From JAKQHY01 sp034429475 (GTDB lineage Bacteria; Chloroflexota; Anaerolineae; B4-G1; SLSP01): a DNA stretch of 27,457 nt. The translations under genes and the position numbers were made by a program. Location of the stretch: contig DAOUGD010000074.1 of the NCBI GenBank assembly GCA_034429475.1, forward strand, positions 1 to 27,457, in the 5' to 3' direction. The notes beneath the pieces are model-generated. The model saw only the letters and a list, made by a program, of their open reading frames with translations, had not been told where the DNA came from and did no database searches. This document shows, piece after piece, positions 13,656 to 22,300 of the stretch. How positions within the stretch are numbered: position 1 is the stretch's first letter; the number at the start of each line of letters is the position of its first letter.

Positions 13656-15427
13656 TGACGCCGCAATCTTCCGTAAACCCCTTTGCGCGCGAAGCGCCTC
13701 CGCGCGGACTGTGGCGCTGGATTCCCGGCGTGTTGGTGCTGCGCAACTACAAACGAGAGTGGTTGACCAAAGACATCACCGCCGGCGTGGTGCTGACGGC
13801 GATTCTCGTGCCGGTCGGCATGGGTTACGCTGAAGCCGCCGGAATCCCGGCGATTTACGGCCTCTACGCCACCATCGTGCCGCTGCTGGCTTACGCGCTC
13901 TTCGGGCCGAGCCACATCCTGGTGCTGGGGCCGGATTCGTCGCTGGCGGCGCTGATCGCGGCGACGGTGTTGCCGCTGGCCGGCGGCGACGCCGGGCATG
14001 CGGTGACGCTGGCGGGGATGCTGGCGATTTTGTCGGGGCTGCTGTGCATCCTGGCCGGCATCGCCAAATTCGGCTTCATTACCGATTTGCTCTCCAAGCC
14101 CATTCGCTATGGCTACCTCAACGGCATCGCCTTGACCGTGCTGATCGGCCAGTTGCCGAAGATTGTGGGATTCTCAGTAGAGGGCGACAATCTGCTCCAG
14201 GAGGCGATCAACCTGGGGCGCGGGATTTTCGCCGGACAGGTCAATGGGACGGCGCTCATCATCGGCGTCGTATGTCTGGCGATTATCCTGGGCTTCAAGC
14301 GCTGGCAGCCCAAGGTTCCCGGAGTCCTGGTGGCCGTCGTGGGCGCGACGCTGGCGGCGGCGGTGTTCGATCTGGCGAACCGGGCCGGTATTGCCGTCGT
14401 CGGGCCGCTGCCGCGCGGGTTGCCGGTTCCCGCGATCCCCACGGTATCCTTCGAGGAATTCCGCGCCTTGTTCGCCGGCGCGCTGGCGATTGCGCTGGTG
14501 TCTTTCGCGGACATGAGCGTCCTGTCGCGCACGTTCGCGCTGCGCTGCGGCTACGAGGTGGACGGCGATCAGGAGCTGATCGCGCTGGGCATCTCGAACG
14601 TAGCGGCGGGGTTTTTCCAGGGGTTTTCGATCACCAGCAGCTCTTCCCGCACGCCCGTAGCCGAAGCCGCCGGCGCCAAAACGCAGCTCACCGGCGTGGT
14701 CGGCGCGGTGTGTATTGCGGTATTGCTGCTGGTCGCGCCCACGTTGTTGCAGACCTTGCCGCACGCGGCGCTCGGCGCGATCGTGATTTCGGCGTGCCTG
14801 GGGTTATTCGAAATTCCGGGTTTGCTGCGACTGTACCATTTGCGCCGCGTTGAATTTGTGTTGTCGCTGGTGTGTTTCCTCGGCGTGGCCCTGATGGGCG
14901 TCATCCAGGGGATTTTCCTGGCGGTGGGCCTGGCCCTGCTCGCTTTCGTCTGGCGGGCGTGGCGGCCGTATCACGCCGTTCTGGGCATGGTGGACGAGCT
15001 ACAGAGCTACCACGACATTGTCCGGCATCCCGAAGGGCGCCTCGTTCCGGGGTTGGTGCTGTTCCGTTGGAACGCGCCGCTGTTTTTCGCCAACGCCGAG
15101 ATTTTCCACGAACATGTCCTGCAAGCCGTAGCCGAAGCGCCGACGCCGACAAAATGGGTGGTTGTCACCGCCGAACCGGTGACGGACATAGACCTGACCG
15201 CTGCCGACGTGCTTTCAGAGCTGGATCAGGCCCTACAGCAGGAGGGCATCGAGTTGTGTTTCGCGGAAATGAAGGGGCCGGTGAAAGATTGCCTGAAGAA
15301 GTACGGGCTGTTCACCCGGCTGGGCGTCGAGAATTTCTACCCGACCATTGAACAGGCCGTCGCGCAATACCTGAAAGTCCATTCCGTGGAATGGCCGTGT
15401 GAAACTCCGGCAGGAGAATCGCGTTAG
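13655..15427 (+). CDS. SulP family anion transporter with STAS domain
   Basis: A 590-aa inner-membrane transporter of the SulP/SLC26 family, which carries sulfate, bicarbonate or other anions. The membrane part (about residues 30-440) has the signature VGMGYAEAAGIPAIYGLYAT, then FGPSHILVLGPDSS and PIRYGYLNGIALTV. A cytoplasmic STAS domain follows at about 460-575 (LVLFRWNAPLFFANAE, TDIDLTAAD near 512, LKKYGLFTRLG). The GTG start overlaps the stop of the 32-aa peptide gene and has GGGAGG nine nt upstream. No nearby gene fixes the substrate. Being third in an operon behind a flavocytochrome suggests sulfate, sulfite or bicarbonate linked to redox metabolism, but this is inference. Confidence 0.9.
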   Translation: MTPQSSVNPFAREAPPRGLWRWIPGVLVLRNYKREWLTKDITAGVVLTAILVPVGMGYAEAAGIPAIYGLYATIVPLLAYALFGPSHILVLGPDSSLAALIAATVLPLAGGDAGHAVTLAGMLAILSGLLCILAGIAKFGFITDLLSKPIRYGYLNGIALTVLIGQLPKIVGFSVEGDNLLQEAINLGRGIFAGQVNGTALIIGVVCLAIILGFKRWQPKVPGVLVAVVGATLAAAVFDLANRAGIAVVGPLPRGLPVPAIPTVSFEEFRALFAGALAIALVSFADMSVLSRTFALRCGYEVDGDQELIALGISNVAAGFFQGFSITSSSSRTPVAEAAGAKTQLTGVVGAVCIAVLLLVAPTLLQTLPHAALGAIVISACLGLFEIPGLLRLYHLRRVEFVLSLVCFLGVALMGVIQGIFLAVGLALLAFVWRAWRPYHAVLGMVDELQSYHDIVRHPEGRLVPGLVLFRWNAPLFFANAEIFHEHVLQAVAEAPTPTKWVVVTAEPVTDIDLTAADVLSELDQALQQEGIELCFAEMKGPVKDCLKKYGLFTRLGVENFYPTIEQAVAQYLKVHSVEWPCETPAGESR

Positions 15428-15468
15428 CGGATGTGGCCGGCCTCCCTGTTTCACCAAAAGCTATCGCC

Positions 15469-17157
15469 TCATGGCGTGCGCGGCAGCGTCAGCCGGTAGA
15501 ACTCCCCGCCCGCCGCCGGCATGACGCGGAAACGCGCCCGCAAGCCGGGGCGGATTTGGTCCGTGTAAACCGGACGCCCGGCCTGGATGGCCGCGATCAT
15601 TTCTTCCACCAGCGAGTCGGCGATCTGGCCGTTGCTGCCATAGGGCGTGGCCTCTTTGATGACGATGCCGGGACGCAGCTTCTCGACGTGCGCCATGTAG
15701 TAGGTGGCGTAGAGCGCGCGCCAGTCCATCACCACGAAAGCGTCATCCGGCAGCAGGGACAGCCGCAGGCTGGCGATCTGGCGGGGTTCTTTCAGGGCTT
15801 CGAGCGGGTAAGGATACGTTTCTTGCACAAACGTCCCCGCGCCGGCCTTGAGCGCTTCCCAGCGTTCCCCGGCGTAGGGCGTGACCACGACGAGCGCGCA
15901 CAGCGCCGCCATCACCGGGGTGAGGCAGCGCACCCAGCTTTTGCGCTTCGCCAGGAAACGCCCGACCCAGTCCAGCGTCCGCCCGATCCCCACGCCGAGG
16001 GCCGCAGCGATGAAAATGTACGTGCCGAGGTAAAACACGTAGTCGTCCCCCGGATGATAGTTGAGGATAAAGAGCAGCATCACCAGCAGCGTGAGCGCCA
16101 TAAAGACGCCCAGGCTCAGGGTGGGCGCGGTGGGGATGCCCTTGATGAACGCTTTGGCGCGCGTGTTGAAATCGTCCAGTTCGGGGTTGCCGGTGCGCGC
16201 GGCGAGACGCCGCGCGGCGTGGCGTATCTCCCCCAGACCGATGAGCGCAAAGCCTATCATCCACAGCGAAAACTCCTGCCCCAGCACGCGACTGAGGTAT
16301 TGACTCACGGCCAAAGCGAGGTTATTGTCCGCCGGGAACATAATCCCGCGCCATTGCACGCTCATAAACGTCAGCCACCACCGCTCAAAAAAGCTGTCCA
16401 GATCGGTGGTTTGTAGTCCCCAAATGGAGCGCGAGGGATACAACATCGTCTGGATGAAGCTGGACGGCGGATTGTTGAGGTCCAACAAGAAGAACGTCCC
16501 AAAATAGAGCGCGATTCCGATGCCGAATCCCACAATGGCCGGGCGCAGACAGGCCCACCATTGCGCCCTGGGCTGGAACGCCGTCACCCACAGCACAAAC
16601 AGGAGTGCGGTCGGGGCGAGCAGCGTCGCCGAGAGGTGGACGCCCAGCGCCGTACACGTCAACGCCGTCGCCCACGCCAGCGCGCGGCGGCGCGGAAGCG
16701 GATCGCGCTGCCAGTAGGCCAGCAGCAGCACGATGGCGACCAGGAACGCCATGCCCGGCGTGTACACTTCGGCGATGATCGCCTGCGACCAAAAGGTGTA
16801 CGACAGGGCCAGCGCGACGCTCCCCAAAGCGGCCCCGATACGGTTTGGCGTGAAGAAACGCGCCAGCAGGTAGACGCCGCTCACCGTCGCCGCCGCGCAC
16901 AACGCCGAGAACAGGTTGATGCGCCAGGCCGGCGAGAAGAGCGGCAAAAATCCCACCCCGCGCGCCAGCAGCAAGTAGATGGGATACCCCGTGGAATGGG
17001 TCATCCCTAGCGTATAGGCCAGCGTTTGGAATTCGGCGCTGTCGTGGTAAAGCACGTCCGGCGCGAGCGTCCGCACGTAAGCCGCCAGCGCCGCCACGCC
17101 GATCAGGGCGGCCAGCCAGCCGTCTTTGCGATCAGGATGCGGTACGATTTCGTTCAT
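15469..17157 (-). CDS. DUF2723 / GT117-like polytopic membrane protein
   Basis: A 562-aa membrane protein with roughly ten hydrophobic segments. The N-terminal loop has the DUF2723 signature: TLAPDVLYHDSAEFQTLAYT (residues 30-49, acidic D39 and E42), then TGYPIYLLLA and INLFSALCAA. DUF2723 proteins are related to PMT-type glycosyltransferases that use lipid-linked sugars and are now classed as GT117, with a role in protein O-glycosylation in some bacteria. The C-terminal soluble part (DDAFVVMDWRALYATYYM, PGIVIKEATPYG) is typical of the family. The start at 17157 has no clear ribosome-binding site. It is the last gene in this orientation, about 105 nt after the GH42 gene with a palindromic repeat between, and convergent with the SulP gene. 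It may be transcribed separately. Confidence 0.85.
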   Translation of the reverse strand: MNEIVPHPDRKDGWLAALIGVAALAAYVRTLAPDVLYHDSAEFQTLAYTLGMTHSTGYPIYLLLARGVGFLPLFSPAWRINLFSALCAAATVSGVYLLARFFTPNRIGAALGSVALALSYTFWSQAIIAEVYTPGMAFLVAIVLLLAYWQRDPLPRRRALAWATALTCTALGVHLSATLLAPTALLFVLWVTAFQPRAQWWACLRPAIVGFGIGIALYFGTFFLLDLNNPPSSFIQTMLYPSRSIWGLQTTDLDSFFERWWLTFMSVQWRGIMFPADNNLALAVSQYLSRVLGQEFSLWMIGFALIGLGEIRHAARRLAARTGNPELDDFNTRAKAFIKGIPTAPTLSLGVFMALTLLVMLLFILNYHPGDDYVFYLGTYIFIAAALGVGIGRTLDWVGRFLAKRKSWVRCLTPVMAALCALVVVTPYAGERWEALKAGAGTFVQETYPYPLEALKEPRQIASLRLSLLPDDAFVVMDWRALYATYYMAHVEKLRPGIVIKEATPYGSNGQIADSLVEEMIAAIQAGRPVYTDQIRPGLRARFRVMPAAGGEFYRLTLPRTP

Positions 17158-17189
17158 AGGCTATGAGATTTCCAGGGTAAAAAAAATTA

Positions 17190-17259
17190 GGACGCAGATT
17201 CACGCGGATACACGCAGATTTTTTCTTTTATCCGCGTTCATCTGCGTTCATCTGCGTCC
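17190..17259. repeat. Palindromic CGCAGATT/ATCTGCG intergenic element
   Basis: Left arm 17190-17219 holds three units of ACGCAGATTC/ACGCGGATAC. Right arm 17230-17259 holds the complement (ATCCGCGTTC, ATCTGCGTTC, ATCTGCGTCC). A T-rich loop of about ten nt separates the arms. It lies between the GH42 and DUF2723 genes and belongs to the same class as the elements at 22764-23059. Confidence 0.85.
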
Positions 17260-17262
17260 CGT

Positions 17263-19254
17263 TTAAATCTGGATAACGGCGACGCCGAAGCGATCCAGGG
17301 TCAGCGTTTCATTCGTCGTTGCGCCGGTCAACAGCTCCGTCTTCCCGGCAGGGACGGACACGGTCTGCGGCGTCTCCGTGTGGTTGAGGACGAATAGCAG
17401 CCGCCGGTCGCCGGCTTCGCGCACGGAGACTTCGACGCCGGGCGGCGGCGTCAGCGGCGCGACGACGCCCGCGTGCGCCAGGATGTCGGCGATCAGCCGG
17501 TCGTAGAACGCTTCTTCTGCGATGACCGTGCCCAGGAAGTAGCCCCACCCCTGGCCGAAGCGGTGGCGCGTCAACGCGACGAAGGGCTGCATGTGCCAGT
17601 CCGTGTAACCGGCGAGCGTCTCTGCGGCGTCGGCCCGCACCCACTCGGCGGTCTTCGTGGCCGTGTAGGCGGCATCGGCAAAGTCGCCGCAGCCTTGCAC
17701 CGCGTAGGTGAACGCCTCGCCACGCCACTCGTGGTTGAGCGATTCGTATTCTTCGATGGTGATCCCCAACGCCTCCGAGAGCAGGCCGGGCAGGGTGCGC
17801 GCGTGACACAGATTCGTCTCGTCCTTGACGCCGGTGCGGCTGTCGCAGAAGAGGACGCCGCCAGCTTCGACGTACTGACTCAGCGCGTGAGCCACGGCGT
17901 CCGGCAGGACGTACAAGTCCGGCGCAAAGACGGCGCGGTAGGGCGTGAAGTCGTCGGTGGGCTTGATCATGTCCACGGCGACGCCCGCGCGGAACAGGGC
18001 GCGGTAGACGCGCTCGACCGCCGCGTGGTAGGTGTTGCCGGCGTAGCCCGGTTGGATGCGCACGGCCCACAGACTGTCGTAGTCGTAGATGAGCGCCACG
18101 GACGCTTTGACGGTGGTGCCCTCCAGCAGCGCGCTCAGGCGCTGGAGTTCGCCGGCGGTCTGGGCGGCTTCGTTGTAGCGCCGCAGCCCCTTGCCGTCGT
18201 GGCCGAGCAGGCCGTGCCAGTATTGCTCGCGCCCGGCGGTGCAGGTGCGCCAGCGGAACCAGATCATCCCATCCGCGCCGTGCGCCACCTGCTGGTAGGC
18301 GATCTTGCGGATCTCGCCAGGGCGGGGATTGCGTCCATACGCGCCCCATCCGCCCGGCCCGGCGGTCTGCTCCATGATCCAGAAGTTGCGCTTCTTCAGT
18401 CCGCGCATCAAGTCCGCCGCTTCCGAAGCGTTGTAAGGGATGTCAGGCTGGCCGCCCCACACCGGATAATTGTCCCAACTCACGTGATCCAGGTCTGCCG
18501 CCAGATCGTAGTAGTTCAGTTCGGGGAACAAGCCCATGAAGTTGTGCGTGATGAAGTGCTGTGGACAGACCTCGCGCAGAATCCGCACCTGATCGCGCTG
18601 GAAGCGGACGTTCAGCCATGAGGTGAAGTGCTGCCAGTCCAGGCACGCGCTAGGGTTGTGGGTGTTACGGTCAACGGGAATCTGGATTTCTCCCCACGTC
18701 CCGTAGATGTGCCCCCAGAAGTGCGTCCCCCAGGCCGCGTTGAGCGCGTCCAGCGCGCCGTATTTCGTCCGCAGCCAGTCCTGGAACGTCGCCCGGCAGG
18801 TGTCGCAGTAGCACACCGGGCCGCCGAATTCGTTGTCGGTCTGCCAGCCGATGACGTTGGGCGTGTCTTTGAAGTGTTCCACCAGCGCGCGCGTGATGCG
18901 CTCCGACAGCAGGCGATACGCGCCAGAGGTGAAGCAGTTGTTCTTGCGCACGCCCCACACCACGCGCGCGCCGTCGGCCTGCATCGCCAACGTCTCCGGG
19001 TAAGCGCGCGCCACCCACGCGGGCATCACCGCCGTGGGCGTACAGAGCAGCGCGCGGATGTCGTGCCGCGCCAGGGTTGCCAGGGCTTCGTCGAGCCAGG
19101 CGAATTCGAAGCGGCCTTCCTGGGGTTCCATATTCACCCAGGCGAACTCCGCCAGGCGAACGACGTTGAAGCCGGCCGCCTGCATCATCTGCGCGTCGGT
19201 TTCCCAACGCTCCTGGGGCCAATGTTCGGGGTAGTAATCTACACCAATGTACAT
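17263..19254 (-). CDS. Beta-galactosidase, glycoside hydrolase family 42
   Basis: A 663-aa enzyme that releases terminal beta-galactose, probably from imported galactosides in the cytoplasm, as no signal peptide is present. The opening YIGVDYYPEHWPQERWETDA is typical of GH42. The acid/base is E142 in WQTDNEFG and the nucleophile E295 in FWIMEQTAGPGGWG. Cysteines C107, C148, C150 and C153 (CYCDTC) match the zinc-binding cluster of thermophilic GH42 enzymes. A trimerisation domain (about 400-600, ALIYDYDSLWAV and VYRALFRAGVAVDM) and a short C-terminal beta domain follow. The ATG has GGAGGA upstream. It lies 88 nt after lacZ in the same orientation with a GC-rich hairpin between them. The gene is of the bgaB/lacA/ganB group; I leave the symbol blank. 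Confidence 0.93.
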   Translation of the reverse strand: MYIGVDYYPEHWPQERWETDAQMMQAAGFNVVRLAEFAWVNMEPQEGRFEFAWLDEALATLARHDIRALLCTPTAVMPAWVARAYPETLAMQADGARVVWGVRKNNCFTSGAYRLLSERITRALVEHFKDTPNVIGWQTDNEFGGPVCYCDTCRATFQDWLRTKYGALDALNAAWGTHFWGHIYGTWGEIQIPVDRNTHNPSACLDWQHFTSWLNVRFQRDQVRILREVCPQHFITHNFMGLFPELNYYDLAADLDHVSWDNYPVWGGQPDIPYNASEAADLMRGLKKRNFWIMEQTAGPGGWGAYGRNPRPGEIRKIAYQQVAHGADGMIWFRWRTCTAGREQYWHGLLGHDGKGLRRYNEAAQTAGELQRLSALLEGTTVKASVALIYDYDSLWAVRIQPGYAGNTYHAAVERVYRALFRAGVAVDMIKPTDDFTPYRAVFAPDLYVLPDAVAHALSQYVEAGGVLFCDSRTGVKDETNLCHARTLPGLLSEALGITIEEYESLNHEWRGEAFTYAVQGCGDFADAAYTATKTAEWVRADAAETLAGYTDWHMQPFVALTRHRFGQGWGYFLGTVIAEEAFYDRLIADILAHAGVVAPLTPPPGVEVSVREAGDRRLLFVLNHTETPQTVSVPAGKTELLTGATTNETLTLDRFGVAVIQI

Positions 19255-19305
19255 AGTTCCTCCAAAGATAACAGGATTTACGGAATGATAGGATAGAGAG
19301 GGGAG

Positions 19306-19336
19306 ATGGGCGCGGGCGGTGGCCGCCCGCGCCCAT
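19306..19336. other. GC-rich hairpin between lacZ and the GH42 gene
   Basis: A perfect 14-bp stem (19306-19319 with 19323-19336) of GGGCGCGGGCGG type has a 3-nt loop. It begins 6 nt after the lacZ stop on the minus strand. No U-run follows, so it is better explained as an intercistronic stabilising or processing hairpin, or a dispersed repeat, than as a terminator. Confidence 0.7.
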
Positions 19337-19342
19337 AGGCTT

Positions 19343-22300
19343 TTATGGCAAGGTCTGTTTGCTTAACGCCATCGGCGAGGCGGTTTGCGGCGAGATGGGG
19401 CGCAGGCGGATGCGGTAGCGCGTCTCTGCCGGTTTGAGTTGGTACTCCGGGCGGCATCCAGGGCCGCAACTGGCGCTGCCCAGGCCGGATTGGGCGTAAT
19501 CCAGGTTGAGGGTGATGTCGGCGCGGCGGTGCAACTCGCAGGTGTGCTTTGCCTCGGTCAAGTCCTGGGCGGTGTAGTGATGCGCGCTCACTTCCGGCGC
19601 GCCCACCGCCAGCAGGCCCACGCCGGCGTCATCCGTTAGCGCGACCCAGCGCGCGTCGGTCTTGTTGCCATTCTCCTCGGGGACGATGTACGGGACGTAC
19701 TGCTCGTCCACCGCGCCGCTGTAGACGCCCATTTGCGCGCCGTAGTTGCGGTCCACGTAAGTCTCGTGCGGGCCGCGCCCGTACCAGGTGAAGCGCTCGT
19801 AGCCACCTGGCAGGGTCATGGTCAGGCCGATGCGCGGCAGGAATGGCAGGTCGCCGACTTCGGGGAGGACGTGATGTTCGATGAGCACGTCGCCGCTGCC
19901 GTAGATCGTGTAGGTGTATGCGCACTCGAAGCGCGCCGGCGGCTTGGCGGCAGGCCCCGCCGCCTGCGCGAAGAGCGCGGCCTCAAATTCGGGGCGGATT
20001 TTCTCCGGCGCGGTCTCTTTGAGGAAGGTGTACAGGCCCATCATCAACTCCGGCAGCCGGTTTTCCCGAAGGAAATGGCCGAGCAATCCCCTGACTTTAG
20101 CCAGCTTGATCGTCCCCGGCAAGCTGTCGTAGGGGATGGACTGCCGCGCACAGAAGGCTTGCAGCGCTTCTTTGCTCAACATCCCCGACAGCCCCTGCGC
20201 CATCATCTCCGACTGTTGCGCCGGGCCGGGGAATGGCGGCGGCGCGACGAAACCGGCTGCGGGCGCACACACCGAATGGACGGTGATCTCGACAATTTGC
20301 GGCGCGGGTTGTTTTACCGCTACGGCCTCAATCTGCTCTTCCAGGCGATCCAGCCCGATCTCGCGCCAGAGGATGGCCGCGCGCTCGTCGCCCCAGGTCG
20401 TGAGGTCATTCTCGGTGGGCGCGCGCCAGAAGTTGGCCTGCGGCCCGCTCACGAGCAGGTCGCGCCCCTGGTAACGCAGCGCCGCGATCGTCCCGGCCTG
20501 CTTGTCGAAGACCAGTTGGAAGTCCGGCCCGGCGACGACAGCCTGCGCGTCGGATTCGGTCAGGGTGAGGGCGGGCAGCGCCGCCACGTTCACCGGCCTG
20601 ACTTCCGGCGCGGCGAAGGGAATGGCGAATTGCGCCCAGGCAACTTCGTGACCGGCGTTGGCCCAGAGCGTGGCTTCCGCCAGCGTGAAGTGGAGGGTGA
20701 GCCAGTATTCCGCGCCTGACCCCCCTTCCGTCCCCCCAAGTGGGGGGGAAACAGGGGGGGAGAATGGGATCGTCACGGTCTCACGTCCGCCGGGCGGCGT
20801 AGACAGACGCGGGAGTTGGCCTTGCTGGATGACTTGTCCATCCGCCTGCAACGTCCAGGTGATGTCCAGGTGGCTCAAGTCGGAGAAGTCGTAGCGGTTG
20901 ATGACCTCCACCTTCCCCGCCGGCGCGTCCACCACGGCCACCTGCACGGGCTGGTAGACCTTCTTCACTTCCCACAGCGCCGGGTGAATCGTCCGGTCGG
21001 GAAAGATCAGGCCGTTGATGCAGAAGCTCCCATCATGCGGGGATTCGCCGTAGTCGCCGCCGTAGGCAAACCATTCCACGCCATCTTCGGTCTTCCGGCG
21101 CAATCCTTGATCCACCCAATCCCATATAAATCCGCCGCGCAAACGTGGATGCTGCGCGACGATGTCCCAATACTCCTTGAGGTTGCCGGGGCTGTTGCCC
21201 ATGGCGTGCGCGTACTCGGCCATGATGAACGGGCGCGTCTCGCCCGGGCGCTCCGCCAGCGCGACGAGGCGCTCCAGGGTTGGGTACATCTTGCTGACGA
21301 TGTCAATGTACGGCTCGTGATCCGCCGAATCGTAGAAAACCGGGCGCGTGGGGTCGTTGGCGTGAATCCAATCGGCCATCGCGGCGTGGTTCGGCCCGTG
21401 CCCCGACTCGTTGCCGAGCGACCAGATGATCACGCTGGGATGGTTCTTGTCGCGCTCCACCATGCGGCTGCCGCGCTCCAGGAAGGCCGTGCGCCAGACG
21501 GGATCGCGGGTCGGCTCGTCCCAGACGCCGTGCGTTTCGAGGTTGGCCTCGTCAATCAGGTAGAGGCCGTACTGATCGCACAAGTCGTACCAACGGGGAT
21601 CGTCGGGGTAGTGGCAGGTGCGCACCGCGTTGATGTTGAAATGCTTCATCAACAGGATGTCCGTGAGCATAGACTCGACGCTGACCGCGTGGCCCGTGTC
21701 CGGGTGGTGCTCGTGGCGATTGACGCCCCGGAAATAGACAGGCGCGCCGTTGATGAGGATTTTGCCGTCCTTGATTTCAACTTTGCGGAAGCCCACGGCA
21801 CAGCGTTCTACTTCCAGAACGGTTCCCGCCGGGTCTTTGAGCGTGAGTAACAGGGTGTAGAGGTGGGGATGTTCGGCAGACCATTTCAGAGGGTTGGCGA
21901 CGGGTAGGGAAAAGGTGATGGGGGATTGGGGAGGCGTCATTCGTAATTCGTAATTCGCAATTTGCTCGCGGTGCGCGTCGAAGAGTTGGGCTTCGAGGGT
22001 GCAGCCAGTCGCGTCGCCGACGAGGTCGGCGCGGACGGTGAGGGTGGCGTCGCGGTAGTCGGCGTCCAGGTCGGACTGCGCCCAGAAGTCGCGGATGTGG
22101 ACGGGGGGCGCGGCGAAGAGGTACACGTCGCGGTAGATGCCGCTCAGCCGCCAGAAGTCCTGATCTTCGAGGTAGCTGCCGTCGGACCAGCGGTAGACGC
22201 GCGCGGCGAGGGTGTTCTCGCCAGGGCGCAGGTACGGCGTGAGGTTGAACTCGGCCGGCAGGCGGCTATCTTGACTGTAGCCCACCTGCTTCCCGTTGAC

